A stretch of 8,258 nt of DNA from JAAYBG01 sp964411675 (lineage in GTDB: Bacteria > Bacillota_I > Bacilli_A > ML615J-28 > CAG-698). Below the pieces are notes generated by a model. The model had not been told where the DNA came from and searched no databases. It worked only from the letters and a program-made list of their open reading frames with translations. This document shows, in pieces, positions 6,901 to 8,258 of the stretch. Both the position numbers and the translations under genes were made by a program. Where the stretch lies: contig CAYPLR010000047.1 in the NCBI GenBank assembly GCA_964411675.1, forward strand, positions 1 through 8,258, in the 5' to 3' direction. How positions within the stretch are numbered: position 1 is the stretch's first letter; every line of letters begins with the position of its first letter.

Positions 6901-8258
6901 GAAATATACAATGCTTATTCAGCAAACCTAAGTGTTAGCATTCCTTCTGCTTCAACAAGAGCGGATAAGATTTTAGCAATTGCTGCGAAAGCAAGTGATG
7001 ATGGAACCTTTTATAATACCGTCTTGCATGATAGCACCAATGGAATCGAGGATTATATCTCTAGTGTGAGTAAACTTGCAGTTATTGATAGTGTCCTCGA
7101 TCATGAAAGTGGAGTGTTGGGAAAAGAAGCTGTTTTGAAAAAAGCACTTCCTAATGCTACTAATGATGAATACTATCTAGCACGTGCATTATCAGCCAAT
7201 GCGACCTTCTTTAAGGATGAAAGCACTTCCTTACTAGGAGCAAGTTTGGGTGATAGTAAGATTTCTTATTACAATATGGGAAGGCTTATCGATTTTATGG
7301 TTGAAGCGACGCCATCGTTGTTTAATACCATCCTATCATCACTTACTTTGAATGAGGATGATAAGTTGGCGATTGTTGCCGAGATATTGTACTATGATGC
7401 TTATTATGAATACACAGATCCAAGCTATACTGGCTCAAATATTCTAGTTGGCTTACTGGAAAGTAAAGGCTATGGTCTTGATGTCGGTGATCCTACTGAC
7501 TTAGCTAATTTAGAAACGACGTTAACATCACTTTGTGATACAGCGGGAATTGACATTAATGATTATACTGATTATGTTGGTATTTATGCCTTGGCAAGTT
7601 CGGATGGGATTCAACAAGGACAATTTTTACCAGATAATGTTATGCTAATTCGTTTGGATGAATACCTAACGAGCGACATTCAAGGAAATCCGGTTAATGA
7701 TTCATCGTGGCGTGGGGGAACAATTGATGATGTCAATAACTTTTATGTTCTTGATGAGTTTGGGCAACCAACGACAGTCTTGAACACGGAATGTGTGAAT
7801 TATAGAATTTACTATATGATGAAACAATTGAAAAAATCAATTGCTACAACGGTGTTCAAAATTGAATTAGAAGGAACAGATCGAAATAATCCAAGTATTG
7901 AATATACAATTACCAATAACGTGCAAGAAGACTATGATCATCGCAATCGTGAAATCACTTTCTATGTGGCTTCTAATGCCGATGAAATCGATGCTAGTGA
8001 GTTTTTGGTCAATCTATTATCTAACTTTGAACTATCTTATCATGCTATTTTCAAAGAAGGTAGTTTACGAGCTATTACTATGGAAACGGATTTAGTTCCC
8101 GGTGATATTATGACGTCTAAGGTTAGTGGCGTTGCGAGTTACACCTTTATCGTTCAAGCAGAAGATAGGACAGTGGAAACAGAATATGTCGTTAATATTA
8201 TCATCACGGCTCCTAAAACTAGCAATGCAATTATTGATTTAAGAGTAAATGATGGTGT
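946..8258 (+). CDS. Giant mosaic surface protein / putative adhesin with GLUG-type beta-helix repeats (3' truncated, at least 2437 aa)
   Basis: One frame is open without a stop from ATG 946 to the window edge. Residues 6-10 are basic-flanked and 11-29 form a hydrophobic signal or anchor segment without an obvious A-x-A cleavage site or the F-S-W/D SipW motif. Domains in order: beta-helix module A (about 126-310); module B (about 410-525); repeat array (about 590-1290) with G-G-[IV]-[IV]-G and N-x-G-[DNS]-[IV] motifs; linker (about 1290-1465); helical region (1466-1792); tyrosine-rich block (1793-1920); second helical region (1921 to about 2225); linker; beta-sandwich-like segment (about 2303 onward). 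GLUG-like beta-helices are common in large Bacillota surface adhesins, so adhesion or matrix binding is the likely role; no ligand or enzyme motif is visible. No catalytic triad or peptidase signature was found. The cell-wall or membrane anchor, if any, lies beyond the window. It is the last visible gene of the apparent operon. Confidence 0.85.
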   Translation, partial: MKTKSLLLKKIVLGILSLLVVVTFMFIGTKVILSDADKIEQATRLSSDVWNSELAEIKNVSTNNIEYVDMSLFVDGNENPLNPLTIMTDGSKEYVIVIGNGVEMYYFGEVCNSPTYKSQYLTFHYVLGDDIDYNEASMLYKFIKPIGWGIDAFTGIFDGQGFVISSLFYAPIKTVEEYEFYEEGAYSLSSYALFAKVGESGVVKNVGLEDIIMLQPDKFKTLSTASSFIGENFGTVSHIYYHDFRGSAAGLTVEGGFFAIAGLMVYNYGLFENSYVALDRLVAASVSLQSQATRYAVLYENVESEGGVVSNVYFDSSILIDTVTAPKKMYIDPGTSQVTLGVETNVIALTTAQFFSVDYFPYYTLVGSEEVNNGWFSNITYPANYHNILNLTYPILHGLVYTTDINEETYFAIGTASDLVYMTSLIAKYGTFRREDYRLIHSINAEAVTEEAFYKTSAVFSGTFQSAEKAADGFDCLLQDGSLSPYNSIFNLTITTGISYNGYRCYGFFEILSGIVKNINFVDAMVRPLDLDGKGTYLETNAIGVVTGKQEGGLIENVNVSGQIILTTKADNYTSDGTSTTLNSMGLIYAGGIVGYSSLGTIKDCTTTGIIDGSYQTLTTGTAGISGSSIGGIIGKVNQANSIANCLNSMNIYAMRFSSSTDISNLYQYVGGVVGSGVTNEVKELENDGNITIGVNGITYRYGKLYAAGVFGLHTYGYDEIGQFLNNGNITMYVREESTNANVAGVINIENNVDTSTLNYSSLSSRSVMNIINNNSLTPGHTRYGTSSNYYLLPNINLNVAGVAYTKATNTNINGAYNFAQKYAYVNDEKVLQALPTQAIDISILWRYAPCVVSDNDVVTNIITISYSGVSPYPVTMTDNGLSYLGTYTNLKASYNYRDIEYVTSNPVDFYNLVLSGNTVGLNFNLDNIRNDGDILVNFTKTTQGTLLNALYVSNDRSTDYKKLKVFGCFEEVSTNCKAKNIYNGGNIEVTANTKASGVVVVFNVYASGICYKNANQKIFVDEDLSVDDVIMNPDVDGTIHNCVNNGDITIGGNYSGSGYTNSGEYYGVCRAAGITAINASILSSCFNLGNILNVNYIIAAGSYGSYAGEFEVETGGICFLMLDQYAQIKDSANNGSIYSICTSASNSWVNAGGIIVRNEKDEFGKDMGNGSIVSGGTCYNIHPHKQKIEFTINYGDVFAYNGYNDTWTTEEPRCKAAGFLCLGVNTVVNVVNYGDIFATKVSGGMYGLIFIYKFINYITTEDPVYIANAINYGNVTPIQVSSTNLAEILSGGVNLTINSDYTGTTNGTDYPCGALIGYIASNTNYSPSQIFNKITVSYLINFVDNLNILGRTDSNILNVSSADDAQTMQNLLKYMATTKEIDYSPTPFAVGTTSDISYGIKSYYKDTREGIVVGGETLTEQLSKDYNGGIFNPSFPLRDTTQTDQSIITNQYIADYIQFVPYSKVNEYLIEEIGLEETIFQEALQMLLINLEANVAIIDSQYPSSAEISSLYNSIIANYATVKNLVYANSNYSLDILEAMYASHSGSTDFESILQTLMTNASNSTALINAFVTSPRFITLLTDILNDGAVTDGMKVAMMTTLVNNSSYLASLAAAYPTETSTLVNNYMAILLSNPSLYTADIEAIFADATTTTVLNSVVDDLSASELQTLFATIFGDNSVVSDTIVNNLYGLLSSGDRISSLSDAQINTLYTNILNDAYINDTNLASLKNNFDISDNAKLQIIAKYNGITYSAQQATFNSVIDDLSTAEATTLWNTIKNSSTMTADVYSSLGTFYLKADSSNYVVAVNPSYGYSVYSSGNTVYTAPYRLTGGNYADVTGIYAAGAPSGTSEALFRYRSGSLTYRYTNGYFTTALGRKYYSITTTSGVSNVYYTISSGRYYYNARGEYFQYSNGDSYASFISATLQPDTIKYFLKNIFYNQNTEAAMREVTKALYASTSMTSSLETNLLSLASTLPIADKREIITEIYNAYSANLSVSIPSASTRADKILAIAAKASDDGTFYNTVLHDSTNGIEDYISSVSKLAVIDSVLDHESGVLGKEAVLKKALPNATNDEYYLARALSANATFFKDESTSLLGASLGDSKISYYNMGRLIDFMVEATPSLFNTILSSLTLNEDDKLAIVAEILYYDAYYEYTDPSYTGSNILVGLLESKGYGLDVGDPTDLANLETTLTSLCDTAGIDINDYTDYVGIYALASSDGIQQGQFLPDNVMLIRLDEYLTSDIQGNPVNDSSWRGGTIDDVNNFYVLDEFGQPTTVLNTECVNYRIYYMMKQLKKSIATTVFKIELEGTDRNNPSIEYTITNNVQEDYDHRNREITFYVASNADEIDASEFLVNLLSNFELSYHAIFKEGSLRAITMETDLVPGDIMTSKVSGVASYTFIVQAEDRTVETEYVVNIIITAPKTSNAIIDLRVNDG
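976..1032 (+). other. N-terminal hydrophobic export/anchor segment of the giant protein
   Basis: Residues 11-29 (I-V-L-G-I-L-S-L-L-V-V-V-T-F-M-F-I-G-T) follow two lysines and form a single membrane-spanning stretch. The next residues (K-V-I-L-S-D-A-D-K) show no clear signal-peptidase I site, so the protein may be cleaved at an unusual site or stay tethered by its N-terminus. Confidence 0.7.
1321..1920 (+). repeat. Beta-helix module A (GLUG-type) of the giant protein
   Basis: The order of motifs is that of the common Bacillota beta-helix adhesin unit: V-L-G-D-D-I-D (126-132), P-I-G-W (145-148), F-T-G-I-F-D-G-Q-G (153-161), then Y-A-L-F ... G-V-V-K-N-V-G-L (191-208). GLUG-like turns follow, such as G-E-N-F-G-T-V and V-Y-N-Y-G-L-F-E-N-S. 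The family consensus is roughly Y-x-L-x-x-D-I-D ... P-I-G ... F-x-G-x-F-D-G-x-G ... G-L-F ... I-x-N-L. Membership is judged by motif only. Confidence 0.75.
2173..2529 (+). repeat. Beta-helix module B, a degenerate copy of module A
   Basis: The module opens with Y-F-A-I-G-T-A-S-D-L-V-Y-M (from residue 410), like the lead-in Y-x-I-x-T-A-x-D-L found before such domains. It continues with Y-R-L-I-H-S-I-N-A (437-445) in place of the D-I-D strand, F-S-G-T-F (460-464), and Y-G-F-F-E-I-L-S-G-I-V-K-N-I-N-F (506-521). The motif order repeats module A, but the D-I-D and F-D-G-x-G signatures are eroded. Confidence 0.65.
2713..4791 (+). repeat. Long array of about 39-40-residue beta-helix (GLUG-like) repeats
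   Basis: Two alternating short motifs recur. G-G-[IV]-[IV]-G-type turns start at residues 590, 630, 670 and 707 (A-G-G-I-V-G, I-G-G-I-I-G, V-G-G-V-V-G, A-A-G-V-F-G). N-x-G-[DNS]-[IV] turns start at residues 687, 726, 931, 984, 1045, 1088, 1134, 1194, 1233 and 1272. Several intervals are 39 or 40 residues, about two beta-helix coils. The stretch between about 770 and 925 is less regular. The repeats are diverged at DNA level, so this is an old array, not a recent tandem duplication. Confidence 0.7.
5341..6321 (+). repeat. Alpha-helical repeat region 1 of the giant protein
   Basis: Composition changes sharply from Gly/Asn-rich strands to Leu/Ala/Glu/Asp-rich predicted helices (residues 1466-1792), with no cysteine. 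A motif L-S-x-x-[EQ]-x-x-T-L-[FYW]-x-x-I occurs three times, starting at 5932, 6052 and 6241. The first and third copies also share a preceding N-S-V-[VI]-D-D and lie 103 residues apart. I do not recognise a named family; a helical stalk or spacer is the simplest reading. Confidence 0.55.
6322..6705 (+). other. Tyrosine-rich block inside the helical part of the giant protein
   Basis: Residues 1793-1920 hold 23 tyrosines in 128 residues, with many Gly, Ser, Thr and Asn and few charged residues. Short strand-turn patterns such as T-Y-R-Y-T-N-G-Y-F, K-Y-Y-S, V-Y-Y-T-I and R-Y-Y-Y-N suggest a small beta domain or stacked hairpins. It separates two helical regions of similar style. Family unknown. 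Confidence 0.6.
6706..7620 (+). other. Alpha-helical region 2 of the giant protein
   Basis: Residues 1921 to about 2225 return to predicted amphipathic helices. Recurrent short patterns of the type [DE]-x-K-x-x-I-[IV]-x-x-[IL] occur, for example A-D-K-R-E-I-I-T-E-I near 6886 and E-D-D-K-L-A-I-V-A-E-I near 7354; similar ones (D-N-A-K-L-Q-I-I-A) occur in helical region 1. This suggests both regions come from one degenerate helical repeat family. No named domain is recognised. Confidence 0.45.
7852..8258 (+). other. Beta-sandwich-like (Ig/cadherin-like) segment at the visible C-terminal side, truncated
   Basis: From residue 2303 the sequence alternates like a beta-sandwich: V-F-K-I-E-L-E-G at the start and S-Y-T-F-I-V-Q-A-E-D-R-T ... 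Y-V-V-N-I-I-I near the end. The latter resembles the final strands of bacterial Ig-like or cadherin-like domains (Y-x-F-x-V-x-A-E-D-G-T ... Y-x-V-x-I). A second unit may start at about 8230 (I-I-D-L-R-V-N-D-G), roughly 126 residues after the first, but it is cut by the window edge. Confidence 0.5.

Noticed and set aside
7898..8095. Plus-strand out-of-frame open frame of 65 codons
   Set aside because: Shadow frame inside the giant gene; no ribosome binding site and no recognisable protein.

Overview
The window is a single, gene-dense, plus-strand stretch from a low-GC bacterium. Strong purine-rich Shine-Dalgarno sequences, AT-rich codon choice and the protein types suggest Bacillota or a Mollicutes-related lineage (Acholeplasma/Izemoplasma/Haloplasma-like or Erysipelotrichia). 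This placement is inferred from style, not from a marker gene. All tryptophans I read in the two main genes are TGG and no in-frame TGA occurs, so the standard bacterial code applies and Mycoplasma/Spiroplasma code 4 is unlikely.

Layout: (1) 1-189 is the 3' end of a small secreted protein whose last strand resembles the C-terminus of TasA/CalY (camelysin)-type fibre subunits. (2) 173-943 is a complete 256-residue protein with a SipW-dependent-type N-terminus (hydrophobic segment, then an F-S-W-L-S motif and a G/N/T strand) and a TasA/CalY-like last strand (V-E-I-V-Q-A-N ... W-G). (3) 946-8258 is the first 2437 codons of one uninterrupted giant gene that runs off the window. It encodes a membrane-targeted or secreted mosaic protein: N-terminal hydrophobic segment; two GLUG-type beta-helix modules; a long array of about 39-40-residue G-G-[IV]-[IV]-G / N-x-G-[DNS]-[IV] repeats; an alpha-helical region interrupted by a tyrosine-rich block; and a C-terminal beta-sandwich-like part that seems to begin repeating at the window edge.

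The three genes overlap or sit 2 nt apart, each downstream start has a strong ribosome binding site, and there is no terminator or promoter-sized gap between them, so they look like one operon. The reading I favour is an extracellular fibre or adhesion locus: small TasA-like subunits made together with a very large surface adhesin. That function is inference. I see no RNA genes, mobile elements, CRISPR arrays or minus-strand genes. The only non-coding DNA is 2 nt (944-945).
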